Shown here: positions 16,247-25,720 of the stretch, piece by piece
Numbering within the stretch: position 1 is the first letter of the stretch
How the letters are laid out: the number at the start of each line of letters is the position of its first letter
NCBI RefSeq assembly: GCF_008642375.1
Contig: NZ_CP029194.1
Span: forward strand, 8,426,501 to 8,490,500
Direction of reading: 5' to 3'
Length of the DNA: 64,000 nt
DNA from: Streptomyces venezuelae
GTDB taxonomy: Bacteria; Actinomycetota; Actinomycetes; Streptomycetales; Streptomycetaceae
Notes under the pieces: generated by a model
The model's database searches: none
What the model was told of the DNA's origin: nothing
The model's input: only the letters and a program-made list of their open reading frames with translations
Made by a program: the position numbers and the translations under genes

Positions 16247-17374
16247 TCAGCGACGGATGCCCGCGTACGCCGACGGGGAGATTCCGCCCTCCGCGCCCTC
16301 GGCGCCGCCGACCGTCCAGACCCGGCCCGTCGCGTCGGTCGCGGCGCCGTAGAGGTACCCGGCTCCGCGCGGGTTCTCTGTGCGCTGGAGCCGGCCGTCG
16401 GGTCCGAGCGTCAGGACGTAGTTCCCGGCCGGGTTGACGTCGGGGTTCAGGGTCTCGCCCACGATCACCGGGCGGCCGGACCCGTCGAAGGCGATGTCGA
16501 ACAGCTGGCCCGTCTCGGCGGGCGTGCGGACGGTGGACCAGGCGCGGCCGTCGAAACGCACGACGACGGGACGGCGCCACAGGTTCTCGTCCCGTATGTG
16601 TCCGACGGCCCAGATGTCGTTCGCGGACCGCCTCTCGATGCCGTCGAACATGACGCCGTCGAGCCCGCTCGGCAGCTGCTGCTTCGTCCACGACGTGCCG
16701 TCGAACCGCGAGACGCCGTCGCCGATGGCGAGGGCGACCCCGCCGGGTTCCACCTCAAGCTGGGAGACCCAGTTGAGCCCGGTGTCGGCCGGCAGCAGGA
16801 TCCATCCGCCGCTGCCGTCCGCCCTGCCGCGGAACAGGGCCGGCCGGTACTCGCCGGTCGCGTCGGTGTATCCGCCGTGCACCCAGACCGCACCGCGCGC
16901 GTCCACGTCGACGGCCGACAGCGACGTGCCTTCCGCCCCCGTCGGGAAGGGCAGCTCGACCGCGCTCCAGGCTTTGCCGTTCCAGCGCTGGAGCAGCGCG
17001 CGCCCCTGGTCCCAGTCGGCTTCGCCGACGGCTTCGTAGCGGGTGCCCACGGCCCACACCTGATCGGGCGCGCCGACGGCGAGGTCCTCCAGGCGGCCGT
17101 GCTCGGCGGGCTGCGGGGGAGCCTGCCAGCCGGTGCCGGTCCAGCGCAGCGCGACCGGGGCGAAGGGCCGGGTGGTCGCGTCGTCGTGCTTGCCGACGGC
17201 CCAGGTCGCGCCGCCCGCGGTCTCGACGTCGAACAGCACGCTGCCGTTGCTGCCCGGCGGGCTGACGTTCCGCCAGTTCCGGGTCTCCGCGGCGGCAGGG
17301 GCCGCGGCGACGGCGACGAACGAGGCGAGGCCGACGGCGACGGCGGTGGCCGCACGGGGCAGGGAGAGGTTCAT
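16247..17374 (-). CDS. Secreted beta-propeller-like protein
   Basis: The 375-residue protein has a Sec signal peptide (about residues 1-29, cleaving near AAA-ET). The rest is built from repeated blades with the pattern W-A-V-G followed by a segment like LQRWNGKAW, at least five of them (DQVWAVG, GAVWVHG, NDIWAVG, GRVWTVG and others). Such proteins fold as beta-propellers and usually bind surfaces or partners; no catalytic motif is visible. It lies 208 bp from the amidohydrolase gene on the same strand, with a strong hairpin between them, so it is probably transcribed separately. Function unknown. Confidence 0.8.
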   Translation of the reverse strand: MNLSLPRAATAVAVGLASFVAVAAAPAAAETRNWRNVSPPGSNGSVLFDVETAGGATWAVGKHDDATTRPFAPVALRWTGTGWQAPPQPAEHGRLEDLAVGAPDQVWAVGTRYEAVGEADWDQGRALLQRWNGKAWSAVELPFPTGAEGTSLSAVDVDARGAVWVHGGYTDATGEYRPALFRGRADGSGGWILLPADTGLNWVSQLEVEPGGVALAIGDGVSRFDGTSWTKQQLPSGLDGVMFDGIERRSANDIWAVGHIRDENLWRRPVVVRFDGRAWSTVRTPAETGQLFDIAFDGSGRPVIVGETLNPDVNPAGNYVLTLGPDGRLQRTENPRGAGYLYGAATDATGRVWTVGGAEGAEGGISPSAYAGIRR

Positions 17375-17511
17375 GACGGGATTCCTCGCAGGGAGTCGGG
17401 TGTCGTACGGGTGCTCATCTCCTTGACGCGCCGGCCCACGGAGGATGTTTCACCTCTTTGAAACAGCTCAGGGCAGAGCGCGAGCCGCTCTGCGTGGCGC
17501 GCCCGGAAGCC

Positions 17512-17558
17512 GGCCGGGGCCGGCCCGATCAGGAGAGCTGATCGGACCGGCCCCGGCC
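17512..17558. terminator. Long hairpin between the amidohydrolase and propeller genes
   Basis: A 12-bp stem (17512-17523 with 17547-17558), one C/A mismatch, an 8-bp inner stem and a 5-nt loop make this the strongest hairpin in the window. It begins 24 bp after the amidohydrolase stop codon on the minus strand. Confidence 0.8.
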
Positions 17559-17582
17559 CTGGGCACCGCACCCCCGCTGCCG

Positions 17583-19655
17583 TCAGTCGCTGTAGACGCC
17601 GACCTCGTGGAGCGAGTAGCCCCACTGGGTGCCGCGCTGCAGCCCCTGGATCCGTACGTAGCGTGCCGGGGTTCCTGCGAACCGTGCCGTGTCCAGGCCG
17701 CCGTCACCGGTGGTCGTGGACCAGGCGGTGTGCCAGTTCGCACCGTCCGGCGACAGGTCGATGCGGTACGACTTTCCGTACGCCGCCTCCCAGTCGAGGG
17801 TGATGCGCTTGACCAGGTTGGCGGATCCGAGGTCGATCTGCAGCCACTGGTTGTTGTTCCACTCGCTGGCCCAGCGGGTGCCCTTGTAGCCGTCCACGGC
17901 CCGGCCGGGTGCGAAGCTGACGAAGGGGTTCCACCATTCCGACGTGGAGGCCGAGGCGGCCGCGCCCGAGGCGAGGTTCACCCCGGACTTGTGCTTCTCG
18001 GAGTTCCCCCAGGTGCGGAGGTAGGACTCGGCGCCCGCGAAGAGGTCGTCCACGACGTCTTGGCCGCCGACGATCCGGATGTCCTCGATCCAGTCCGGGA
18101 CCATGCCGTAGTGCGCAGCGCCGTCGGTGTTGAAGTCCCACGTGCGCTCGCCGGTGGTTTGCTTGTCGATCACCGAGCCGCCGTCCGTGCTGCGGAAGGG
18201 GTACTTCACCGGGTTCGAGGTGTCCCCGCCCCGTGGGCCCGGCCAGCCGCCGACACCGTTCATGTCGGTGCCGTAGCCGTAGCCGACCCCGTACTTCTCG
18301 CGCAGGGCGTCCGTGCGCCTGGCCTCCGTGCTGAACGCCTCGGATCCGCTCATGTACCGGCCGATGAACCCGCCGAGCTTGTAGAGCCGCTCGGTCCAGC
18401 CCAGGTCCATCCAGCTGTGCGAGGAGATGATGCCCGGGTACGACTCGGATTCGAGGATGTCGAAGGCCTGACCCGCGGCCTTGACGCTCATGTGGTCGAT
18501 CTCCAGCATCATCTTGCGCTTCATCATGCCGCGCACCGCGTACTCACCCAGGGCGGTCAGCCCGCGGGTGTTGCACTGCGCGTCCGAGGCGTACGTGGGG
18601 ACTTCCTCCCCGGCCGGCAGTTGCTTCTCCGCCTCCGAGGCCACCGCGTTGCCGATGGGGTTGTCGTGCTGCGGTCCGCGGCAGGTCTCCGTCTTCCAGT
18701 AGGTGCCGGTCGACAGGAACTGGCCCACGTTGATGGCCGTACCGAGGGCGCCGGAGTCGAAGCGAACCCCGCACAGGGCGTTGTCGAACTTGTGGCACAG
18801 GAACATGCTGCGCACGCCCAGCTTGTGCAGCTCGTCCAGGCCGCGGTCGATGTCCGCCTTGGAGCACTGCGCGATGTCCAGGATCTGCTTGCAGCCGAAC
18901 GGCTCGGAGGTCTCGACGCCCAGGACGACGGCGAGTTTGCCCTGCTCGATGACCTCGCGGGCCTGCGCGCTGTCGGTGACGATGCGGAACCAGCCCTTGC
19001 CCGGGCCGCCGTGCATTCTGTCGATGTAGGCCTGCATGTCGTACGTCTTCTGCGCCTGGAGACGTATGGAGGTCATCTCGTCGCAGCCGCGGTCCTTGAA
19101 GAAGTAGACCGAGCAGATCAGGCCGTTGGTGACCAGGTCGTTGACCAGCACCCGCTGGCCGCCGCGCCAGGCCCGCTCGATCCAGGCGTAGTAGTTCTGC
19201 TGGTGGGTCAGCGAGTCGTGGGCGGGCCAGTCCTTGAACGTGGGCCAGCCGTTGGGATCATGCTTGCCGTCCCCGCCCTTGGTGATGAAGTCGAAGACGG
19301 CGAGCGTGCCGTCGGGGTAGTGCTCGGGGCAGTCCTTCAGCGCGTCGGCGACGCCCTGCTCCGAGAACGGCTTGCCGCAGATCAGCCGGCCACCGAAGCC
19401 CTCGTTGGACGTGATGTGGTCGTGGGCGTCGACGAAGCCCCTGACGCGCCCCTGGGCGTCGGTGCCCTTGAAGGGCTCGCCCGTGACGTCGATCCGGGAG
19501 TCGGGTGCGGGCCGCGCGGCCGGGGTCCACCAGTCGGGCTCGGCCGCGGAGCTGGGCATCGGGCCGATGAGCAGGGTGATCACGGCGAGGAGAAGTGACA
19601 CCACCGTGAGGGATCTGAGTCTGCGGCGCTGAGGTCGAATCATGGCCATCACCAT
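17583..19655 (-). CDS. Secreted amidohydrolase-like protein with C-terminal discoidin (F5/8) domain
   Basis: The product has about 690 residues with a signal peptide (hydrophobic run near 14-32, ending SSAAEP). The large middle part is an amidohydrolase/membrane-dipeptidase-like TIM barrel: FVDAHDHITSNEG (HxH metal site), MLEIDHMSVKA, IISSHSWMDLG and a late YGTDMNG Asp. The last 140 residues form a discoidin domain (NLASGAAASASTSEW to HEVGVYSD), which normally binds sugars or cell surfaces. Starts cluster as GTG-ATG-GTG-ATG at 19658-19647; AAGGG sits 6 nt before the ATG at 19655. The substrate is unknown; a surface-tethered hydrolase is the best reading. It is divergent from the beta-glucosidase gene. 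Confidence 0.85.
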   Translation of the reverse strand: MVMAMIRPQRRRLRSLTVVSLLLAVITLLIGPMPSSAAEPDWWTPAARPAPDSRIDVTGEPFKGTDAQGRVRGFVDAHDHITSNEGFGGRLICGKPFSEQGVADALKDCPEHYPDGTLAVFDFITKGGDGKHDPNGWPTFKDWPAHDSLTHQQNYYAWIERAWRGGQRVLVNDLVTNGLICSVYFFKDRGCDEMTSIRLQAQKTYDMQAYIDRMHGGPGKGWFRIVTDSAQAREVIEQGKLAVVLGVETSEPFGCKQILDIAQCSKADIDRGLDELHKLGVRSMFLCHKFDNALCGVRFDSGALGTAINVGQFLSTGTYWKTETCRGPQHDNPIGNAVASEAEKQLPAGEEVPTYASDAQCNTRGLTALGEYAVRGMMKRKMMLEIDHMSVKAAGQAFDILESESYPGIISSHSWMDLGWTERLYKLGGFIGRYMSGSEAFSTEARRTDALREKYGVGYGYGTDMNGVGGWPGPRGGDTSNPVKYPFRSTDGGSVIDKQTTGERTWDFNTDGAAHYGMVPDWIEDIRIVGGQDVVDDLFAGAESYLRTWGNSEKHKSGVNLASGAAASASTSEWWNPFVSFAPGRAVDGYKGTRWASEWNNNQWLQIDLGSANLVKRITLDWEAAYGKSYRIDLSPDGANWHTAWSTTTGDGGLDTARFAGTPARYVRIQGLQRGTQWGYSLHEVGVYSD

Positions 19656-19658
19656 CAC

Positions 19659-19987
19659 TCACCCTTGGTTGACATGCCCCGTTAGGTTACTGGCGAGTTG
19701 AGAGTCGCGACCGCCGTCGGTGAAGTCAATAGTCCGGGACAACTGACCTGATGATTCCGGTGAACTCATGCCCCGGTGTCGCCAGTTGAGGGGCCGGCGG
19801 AGAGTCGAGCGGTCCTGGGGCCGAGTCGGGACGGCGGGGCGTGGCCTCATCCGACAGAAGTTGAGGATTGTTCACTTTCCATTGACAGGGCGGGCCCCGG
19901 GACCCGAAAGTGCCTGGAGCAGCTGGCCCGACAGCGCCCCCGCACCCGTGTCGGGGATCCGCGTTCCCCCGACCGAAGCGAGTCCGC
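19659..19987. promoter_or_regulatory. Divergent control region between amidohydrolase and beta-glucosidase
   Basis: About 330 bp with lower GC than its surroundings separate the two divergent genes and must hold both promoters. The 8-mer ACTGGCGA (19689-19696) returns in inverted orientation at 19779-19786, and each copy is next to an AGTTGAG sequence. This could be a spaced operator, but no classic LacI-type site is visible. Confidence 0.35.
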
Positions 19988-21355
19988 ATGACAGCGCCCG
20001 TGCCCGAGTTCCCGGCAGGCTTCCTCTGGGGAGTCTCCGCCTCCGCCTTCCAGATCGAGGGCTCGCCCACGGCCGACGGCCGGGGCCCCTCCTCCTGGGA
20101 CGCCTTCACCAGGGAGCAGGGACGCGTCAAGGACGGCTCGCACGCGGAGGTGGCCACCGACCACTACCGCCGCTACCGCGAGGACGTGGCCTTGATGGGC
20201 GAACTCGGCGTAGATGCCTACCGGTTCTCGGTCTCCTGGTCCCGCGTCCTGCCCGACGGCCACGGCCCGGTCAACCGCGCGGGGTTGGACTTCTACGACC
20301 GGCTCGTCGACGAGCTGTGCGCCGCGGGGATCGCCCCGGTGCCCACCCTCTTCCACTGGGACACCCCGCTCGCCCTGGAGGAACGGGGCGGCTGGCTGGA
20401 GCGCGACACCGCCGAGCAGTTCGCCGCCTATGCCTCGGTGGTCGCGCAGCGCCTCGCCGACCGCGTGCCCATGTGGATCACCATCAACGAGCCCGCCGAA
20501 GTCACCCTCCTCGGATACGGTCTGGGCGAACACGCCCCCGGTAAGCAGCTCGTCTTCGACGCCCTGCCCGCCGCCCACCACCAGCTCCTGGCTCACGGTC
20601 TTGGTGTACAGGCCCTGCGCGCGGCGGGTGCCCGCCAGATCGGCATAGCCGCCTCGCACAGTCCCGTCTGGACCGCCGACGACAGCGACGAGGACCGTGC
20701 CGCCGCCGAGCTGTACGACACGCTCACCAACCGCCTCTTCGCCGACCCGATCCTGACCGGCACCTATCCGGACGGCCTGGATTCCCTCCTGCCCGGCCCG
20801 GTGGCGGATGACCTCAGGACGATCTCGGCCCCGCTGGACTGGTACGGGGTCAACTACTACAACCCGATGCTCGTCGGCGCGCCGACGCCGGCCGGCGCCT
20901 CCGCCTTCGGCGGAATCGAGATCCCCTCCGGACTCCCCTTCGCCCTCCGGGAGATCGAGGGGTACGAACGCACCGACTTCGACTGGCCGGTGGTCCCGGA
21001 CGGACTGCGCGAGCTGCTCGGCACCCTGCGCGAACGTTACGGCGACCGGCTGCCGCCCCTGTACATCACCGAGAACGGCTGCTCGTACGGCGACGGGCCG
21101 GACGCCGGCACCGGCAGGGTCGAGGACGCGCGCCGGATCGCCTACCACGACGGCCACGTACGCGCCTTGCACCAGGCGATGGCCGAAGGGGCCGACGTAC
21201 GCGGCTACTTCATCTGGTCGATCCTCGACAACTTCGAATGGGCGGAGGGGTACCGGCAGCGGTTCGGGCTCGTCCACGTCGACTACGAGACGCTGGCGCG
21301 GACGCCCAAGGAGTCCTACGCCTGGTACCGCGACCTGATCAAGAGCTGCAGATGA
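19988..21355 (+). CDS. Glycoside hydrolase family 1 beta-glucosidase
   Basis: The 455-residue enzyme has the full GH1 barrel: FLWGVSASAFQIEG at the N-terminus, the acid/base Glu168 in TINEPAE, and the nucleophile Glu362 in ITENGCS. No signal peptide is present, so it is cytoplasmic and probably cleaves imported beta-glucosides such as cellobiose. The ATG at 19988 gives the standard GH1 length and removes a non-conserved extension. Its stop overlaps the MFS transporter start by 4 bp, a pairing of importer and hydrolase. Confidence 0.95.
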   Translation: MTAPVPEFPAGFLWGVSASAFQIEGSPTADGRGPSSWDAFTREQGRVKDGSHAEVATDHYRRYREDVALMGELGVDAYRFSVSWSRVLPDGHGPVNRAGLDFYDRLVDELCAAGIAPVPTLFHWDTPLALEERGGWLERDTAEQFAAYASVVAQRLADRVPMWITINEPAEVTLLGYGLGEHAPGKQLVFDALPAAHHQLLAHGLGVQALRAAGARQIGIAASHSPVWTADDSDEDRAAAELYDTLTNRLFADPILTGTYPDGLDSLLPGPVADDLRTISAPLDWYGVNYYNPMLVGAPTPAGASAFGGIEIPSGLPFALREIEGYERTDFDWPVVPDGLRELLGTLRERYGDRLPPLYITENGCSYGDGPDAGTGRVEDARRIAYHDGHVRALHQAMAEGADVRGYFIWSILDNFEWAEGYRQRFGLVHVDYETLARTPKESYAWYRDLIKSCR

Positions 21356-22599
21356 CCGCCGAGCCGAAGGCCGCGGTAGCCGTCGATGCGGGCACTGCGC
21401 CCGGCGGCCGGTGGGTGAGCGCGCTGTCCCTCGCCAACCTCGGGGTGTGGGTCGGCTGGTTCGGCCCGCTGCAACTGCTCCTGGCGCGCCAGGCCGAGCA
21501 CCTCACCCCCGACCACAAGGCGTCCACTCTCGCCCTGGTGACGGGACTGGGGGCGACCGTCTCGATGGTCGCCAACCCCGTCTTCGGAGCGCTGTCCGAT
21601 CGTACGACGGCGCGCACGGGCCGTCGGATCCCCTGGGTCGTCGCCGGGGTGGCGGGCGGGGCCGCCGGCCTGGTGGCCCTTTCCCTGGCGGCGAGCGTCA
21701 CGGCCGTGATCGCGGGCTGGTGCCTGGTCCAGCTCGCCCTCAACGCGGCCTTCGCCGCACTCACCGCCGCCGTCCCCGACCAGGTCCCGGCCCGGCGGCG
21801 CGGCATGGTCGGCGGCTGGCTCGGGGTCTCCCAGGTCGTCGGCATCCTGGTCGGCACGGCGCTGGCCACCGTCGCGGGCGGGATCACCGCGGGCTACCTG
21901 GCCTGCGCGGGCTTCTCGGTGCTCGCGGCCGTGCCGTACGTCCTGATGCGGCGCGACTCGGTGCTCGCCCCCGCCGCCCGGCCGGCCTTCCGGTGGCGGA
22001 CCTTCCTCGCCGGCTTCTGGATCGACCCGCGCCGCCATCCCGACTTCGGCTGGGCCTGGCTCACCCGGTTCCTGATGAACCTGTCGTACTCCATCAGCAC
22101 GATGTACCTGCTCTACTACCTGACCGACGCGGTGCGCTACGGGGGCGACGCGGACACCGGCGTACTGATCCTCACGGCGCTCAACGCGCTCACCCTGCTC
22201 TCCACGGTGGTGATCAGCGGCATCCGCTCCGACCGCAGCGGTCGCCGGAAGTCCTACGTCATCCGGTCGGGGCTGGTCATCGCCGCGGCCACCCTGCTGC
22301 TCGCCGTCTGGCAGACCTGGCCCGGCGCGATCGTCGCCTCTCTCGTCCTCGGCCTCGGCTTCGGCGTGTACACGGCGGTGGACTTCGCCCTGCTCACGGA
22401 CGTGCTGCCGACCGCGCAGGACCGGGGCAGGGACCTGGGCGTGATCAACATCGCCAACGCACTGCCCCAGGTCCTGGCCCCGGTGATCGCGGCCCCGGTC
22501 GTCACCCACCTCGGCGGATACACAGCCCTCTACGCCCTCGCGGGCGGCCTGGCCCTCGCGGGCTCGCTCCTGGTCCGCCGTATTCGCTCGGTGCTCTGA
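21352..22599 (+). CDS. MFS sugar transporter coupled to the beta-glucosidase
   Basis: The 415-residue protein has about twelve hydrophobic helices and the MFS signature after helix 2 (GALSDRTTARTGRRIPW), with a second copy in the C-terminal half (SGIRSDRSGRRKSY). The pattern resembles sugar and glycoside:cation symporters. The ATG at 21352 lies within the ATGA overlap with the GH1 gene. The pair would import and then hydrolyse a beta-glucoside, although export cannot be ruled out from sequence. Confidence 0.88.
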   Translation: MTAEPKAAVAVDAGTAPGGRWVSALSLANLGVWVGWFGPLQLLLARQAEHLTPDHKASTLALVTGLGATVSMVANPVFGALSDRTTARTGRRIPWVVAGVAGGAAGLVALSLAASVTAVIAGWCLVQLALNAAFAALTAAVPDQVPARRRGMVGGWLGVSQVVGILVGTALATVAGGITAGYLACAGFSVLAAVPYVLMRRDSVLAPAARPAFRWRTFLAGFWIDPRRHPDFGWAWLTRFLMNLSYSISTMYLLYYLTDAVRYGGDADTGVLILTALNALTLLSTVVISGIRSDRSGRRKSYVIRSGLVIAAATLLLAVWQTWPGAIVASLVLGLGFGVYTAVDFALLTDVLPTAQDRGRDLGVINIANALPQVLAPVIAAPVVTHLGGYTALYALAGGLALAGSLLVRRIRSVL

Positions 22600-23010
22600 A
22601 CACGACTTCCGCGCCGACCTCGATCCTCCCCGTCGGCAGGATTCGCCGTCGGTTGATCCTTCGCGGCCACCGGCCGCGTCCGAGGGACTCGCGTTGACGC
22701 CGGAACGGCGTCGAATGCACGTGAGGTGGCGTCAGGACCCTTGCAGATCAGGGAAATTGCCGACGGACCCAACCGAACGCGCGCCCCCGCCGCACAACCC
22801 TTCCACCGCGCACGTGCGCTCGCCCGAAGGGGCGGGGGAGGGCGGCGAAAACGCCCATCGCGGTGCAATCGCTCGATCGGTGCTTCTTCTCCACCGCTCG
22901 GAGTAGAAGGCCTTGTCGCGCGGTGTTCCGACGTGCGTCCCTATGTCCTGCCGCCAGCCGGAGCCGCGCAGTCGCTCCGCGGTCCGCCGCGGTGCGAAAG
23001 GACGCGTTGC
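22600..23010. promoter_or_regulatory. Leader region of the contractile injection system operon
   Basis: This 410-bp gap ends the MFS transcript and must carry the promoter of the whole tail-like operon, since later gaps are short. It contains a small hairpin (GCGGCCACCGGCCGC around 22,664) and an AT-richer patch near 22,740-22,765. The first ribosome site (GAAAGGA) is 9 nt before 23011. No repeated operator is evident. Confidence 0.4.
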
Positions 23011-23814
23011 ATGGGTGTCATCCAGGACCGGGCCATGGCCCGGCTCGCCGATCCGGTCCTACTCGGCGAGCTGCTCGAACCCCGGGCCCGGCTCCTCGTC
23101 GAGCGGACCCATGAGCTGGAGTACGAGCGGATCGACTCGGTGGCGGCGCTGCGGGTCCGGAAGGTCGCGGCCCAGTGGCCGGTCTTCCCGCTCGACGCCC
23201 GCCGGGGGAGCTGGAGCCAGGTCGTCCCGGGCACGACCCTGTCCGACTTCCGCTGGGAAGGCGATACGACCGAGCCGGTGTGGATCGACGTGCTCGCCGA
23301 GCTGGAGATCGACGTCGTCGCCGAGACCGACCCCGGCGGCCTCGACTCCCTCGTGGTGAAGGCCGTCGACGCGTACGACACCCTGGACGAGTTCCGCGAC
23401 CGGTTCCGCTTCCTGGACCTGGACGCTTTCATGCGCAGCCATGGCCTCGTCACCGTGGAGGACCTGCGCGAGTCCGGCGAGTACCTCCGTACCGAGGTGA
23501 AGCTGCGCCGCCCGCCCGTCTTCGACCCGGGGCACCCCGGCAACCGGCGGACCGTCACCGTGGACGCCGCCGTGATCGTCGGCGCCACCGACGACGTCGC
23601 GGGAGCGGTACGGGCGGCCCGTCTGGTCGCCGCCGCGGCCCGCGACCGTCCGCTGCCGCCGGGCTCCTTCGGGGTGCGCGTCGCGCCGTACGCGCTCGTC
23701 GCCGCCTTCCCCGCCCCCGTACCGCTGCCGCCGCCCGCCGAGCCGGGGCTCACCCGGGCGCAGATCGAGAGTCTGCTGGAGGGCGCGGGCATGGCTGCGG
23801 TGTTCCTGACCTGA
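23011..23814 (+). CDS. First gene of the injection system operon, unknown structural or assembly protein
   Basis: The 267-residue protein is soluble and acidic, with no signal peptide and no motif I recognise. The ATG at 23011 has a good ribosome site (GAAAGGA, 9 nt upstream) and is chosen over the long upstream open frame, which has no ribosome site. The C-terminal part alternates strands and Pro-rich turns, ending in a helix (LTRAQIESLLEG). Its place directly before the sheath gene is where phage-like tails often encode a terminator, cap or neck protein, so a tail-end role is my guess. It is not recognisably the DUF4255 cap of classical systems. Confidence 0.75.
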   Translation: MGVIQDRAMARLADPVLLGELLEPRARLLVERTHELEYERIDSVAALRVRKVAAQWPVFPLDARRGSWSQVVPGTTLSDFRWEGDTTEPVWIDVLAELEIDVVAETDPGGLDSLVVKAVDAYDTLDEFRDRFRFLDLDAFMRSHGLVTVEDLRESGEYLRTEVKLRRPPVFDPGHPGNRRTVTVDAAVIVGATDDVAGAVRAARLVAAAARDRPLPPGSFGVRVAPYALVAAFPAPVPLPPPAEPGLTRAQIESLLEGAGMAAVFLT

Positions 23815-23897
23815 CGCGACCGCCGCCCGCCGGGCTCGTCCGGGCCACCGGCCGGCGAGCCCGAAGACCGTCCCCGTTCCGGAAGGAAGCAGGTCCC

Positions 23898-25031
23898 ATG
23901 CCCGACAGTCCCGTCCGCTACGTCCGCGTCAAGACCGAGGGCGTCCCCTTCGCCCCCGCCGTCCGCGCCTACGGCAACGTCGGCATCATCGGCGTCGCGA
24001 CCCCGCCGGCCAACCCGCCCGAGGACTTCCTCGCACCCAACGTCCCCACGCTGTTCACCGACGTCAACGAGGCCCGCAGGATCGCCGCCGGGCCCCTCGG
24101 TGATGCCATCGCGACGGCCCTCGTGCAGGAGCCGGGGCCGAGCGAGGTCTGGGGCGTGCGGCTCGCCCAGGCCAACGCCTACGATGACGCGCTCGCCAAG
24201 ATGGGCACGGTCAACGTGCAGCTGGTCCTCTTCGCCGGCACCGCACTGTCCGTCAGCACCCCGACGGGCGGCCAGCCGACGCCCACCCCCGCCATCGTGA
24301 AGCTGGCCGAGCACGTCGTCGCCCCCGTGGCCGACGGCATGGAGCGCATCGGCGTCGCGATGCTCGCCAAGGGAGCCTCCGACCCCGCCGTGGTGGTCGG
24401 CAGCCTCGTCAGCGAGCGCATGGTGTACGTGGCGCACAAGAGCAACGAGGATGTCGCGGCGGCCGTGGCCGGCACCATCGCGGGCCACGAACCGCACGTC
24501 TCCCTGCTCCTGAAGAAGGTCAAGGTGAGTTCCGACGCCTTCTCCGCCCAGGAGCTCATCAAGCTGAACGGCTCCGAGGCCGCGGACACCGGCGGCCCGG
24601 CCGGCAAGGGCGTCAACTGGCTGGTCGACCCGCCGCTCATCCCGGGCGCCGGGGTCCATCTCGGCGAGGGCTATACGGGCAACCCCGGAGGCAAGAAGTA
24701 CATCGACATCGTCCGCACCGTCGACGACATCACCTTCCGGCTCAAGGCCCGGCTCATCGGCACCATCGGCAACCTCCGGATCAGCCGCTCCGGCCTGCGC
24801 GGACTCGTCGCCGAGATGGAGACCGTCCTCGAACCCCTGCGCAGGGCCGAGGTCATCGAGGAGTACGAGATCGTCGTCCCCATCCTCGCCCTGCTCGACA
24901 AGCCGCAGCGCACCCCTCTCGAGGACGAGCTCGTCCAGGACGCCCAGACCGAGCGCGCCGCCGAGGCCATGGTGCGGGTCGACTACGCGGGAGCGATCCA
25001 CCGCATCAACATCACGCTCAAGTTCGACTGA
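23898..25031 (+). CDS. Contractile tail sheath protein
   Basis: The 377-residue protein has the features of tail sheaths: a short N-terminal extension, a variable middle domain, and a conserved C-terminal region rich in alternating strands and helices (DITFRLKARLIGTIGNLRISRSGLRGL, then RVDYAGAIHRINITLKFD). Sheaths surround the inner tube and contract to drive it through a target envelope. It is compact compared with most sheaths (about 350-500 residues) and is the only sheath gene here. GGAAGG lies 10 nt before the ATG at 23898. Confidence 0.88.
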   Translation: MPDSPVRYVRVKTEGVPFAPAVRAYGNVGIIGVATPPANPPEDFLAPNVPTLFTDVNEARRIAAGPLGDAIATALVQEPGPSEVWGVRLAQANAYDDALAKMGTVNVQLVLFAGTALSVSTPTGGQPTPTPAIVKLAEHVVAPVADGMERIGVAMLAKGASDPAVVVGSLVSERMVYVAHKSNEDVAAAVAGTIAGHEPHVSLLLKKVKVSSDAFSAQELIKLNGSEAADTGGPAGKGVNWLVDPPLIPGAGVHLGEGYTGNPGGKKYIDIVRTVDDITFRLKARLIGTIGNLRISRSGLRGLVAEMETVLEPLRRAEVIEEYEIVVPILALLDKPQRTPLEDELVQDAQTERAAEAMVRVDYAGAIHRINITLKFD

Positions 25032-25052
25032 TCCGACCAAGGAGCCGTCCCC

Positions 25053-25445
25053 ATGTCCGACTGGAACACCCGGCTGGAAGTGAAACTCGCCGGCCGGACG
25101 ATCTCGCCGATCACCAACTTCTCCCCGTCGTTCAACGTGCCCCACACGGTGATCCACAGCCTGGAGGCGGACGGCGTCGGCTATGTGCGCCAGCCCTTCA
25201 CCTTCACCTTCACGCTCACCATCCCCGCCATCGCCTCGGCGGTCGCCGACCTCACCGAACTCGCGGTCAACGGAGGCGAGTTCGCCATCGCCGTGGCGGA
25301 GAAGAAGGGGAACGACTGGGCGTTCTCCTCGCTCAAGTTCAGCCGCTGCGTGGTCAGCGCCGCCCAGCCCAGCAACATCACCGTCGACGGCGTCCCCCAG
25401 GCCACCTTCACCTGCATGGCCCTCAACGTCGGTGTGGAGGACTGA
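25053..25445 (+). CDS. Inner tail tube protein
   Basis: The 130-residue protein directly after the sheath has the size and beta-rich composition of tail tube subunits (LEVKLAGRTISPITNFS, then FTFTFTLTIPAIASAV and CVVSAAQPSNITVDG). Tube subunits stack as hexamers to form the hollow needle. AAGGAG lies 8 nt before the ATG. Only one tube gene is seen; classical extracellular systems often have more than one. Confidence 0.75.
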   Translation: MSDWNTRLEVKLAGRTISPITNFSPSFNVPHTVIHSLEADGVGYVRQPFTFTFTLTIPAIASAVADLTELAVNGGEFAIAVAEKKGNDWAFSSLKFSRCVVSAAQPSNITVDGVPQATFTCMALNVGVED

Positions 25446-25447
25446 CC

Positions 25448-25717
25448 ATGACGCCCGATGACGATCACACCCTGCCGTCCGCCGCCGGTGACCGGGTCGA
25501 GCGCACCGGAATCGCCCTCGTCCACGAGGGCGAGTACATCGTGCCCGCCCCCGGCAGCGAGGCGGTGGTGTCCCACCGGAGCGACGCCGGCCAGGTCGTG
25601 CACTACCACTTCCCCGTGGAGGTGGAGGTGGTCGGCGCCCTCCAGGAGCACCACGTCCGGCGGATCGCCGCGCACGTCTTCGAGGAACTCGACCGTGAAC
25701 TCGGCAGCCGGGGGTAG
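25448..25717 (+). CDS. Small protein resembling the C-terminal tip of tape-measure proteins
   Basis: This 89-residue protein starts 2 nt after the tube gene, where phage tails usually encode assembly chaperones and then a tape-measure protein of many hundred residues. Its centre, TGIALVHEGEYIVPAPGS, is like the VHEGEYVVP segment that often closes phage tape-measure proteins. The rest is a short beta/helix segment ending EELDRELGSRG. It could be a detached tape-measure tail that plugs the tube base, or a chaperone. The likeness rests on one motif. Confidence 0.6.
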   Translation: MTPDDDHTLPSAAGDRVERTGIALVHEGEYIVPAPGSEAVVSHRSDAGQVVHYHFPVEVEVVGALQEHHVRRIAAHVFEELDRELGSRG

Positions 25718-25720
25718 CCG

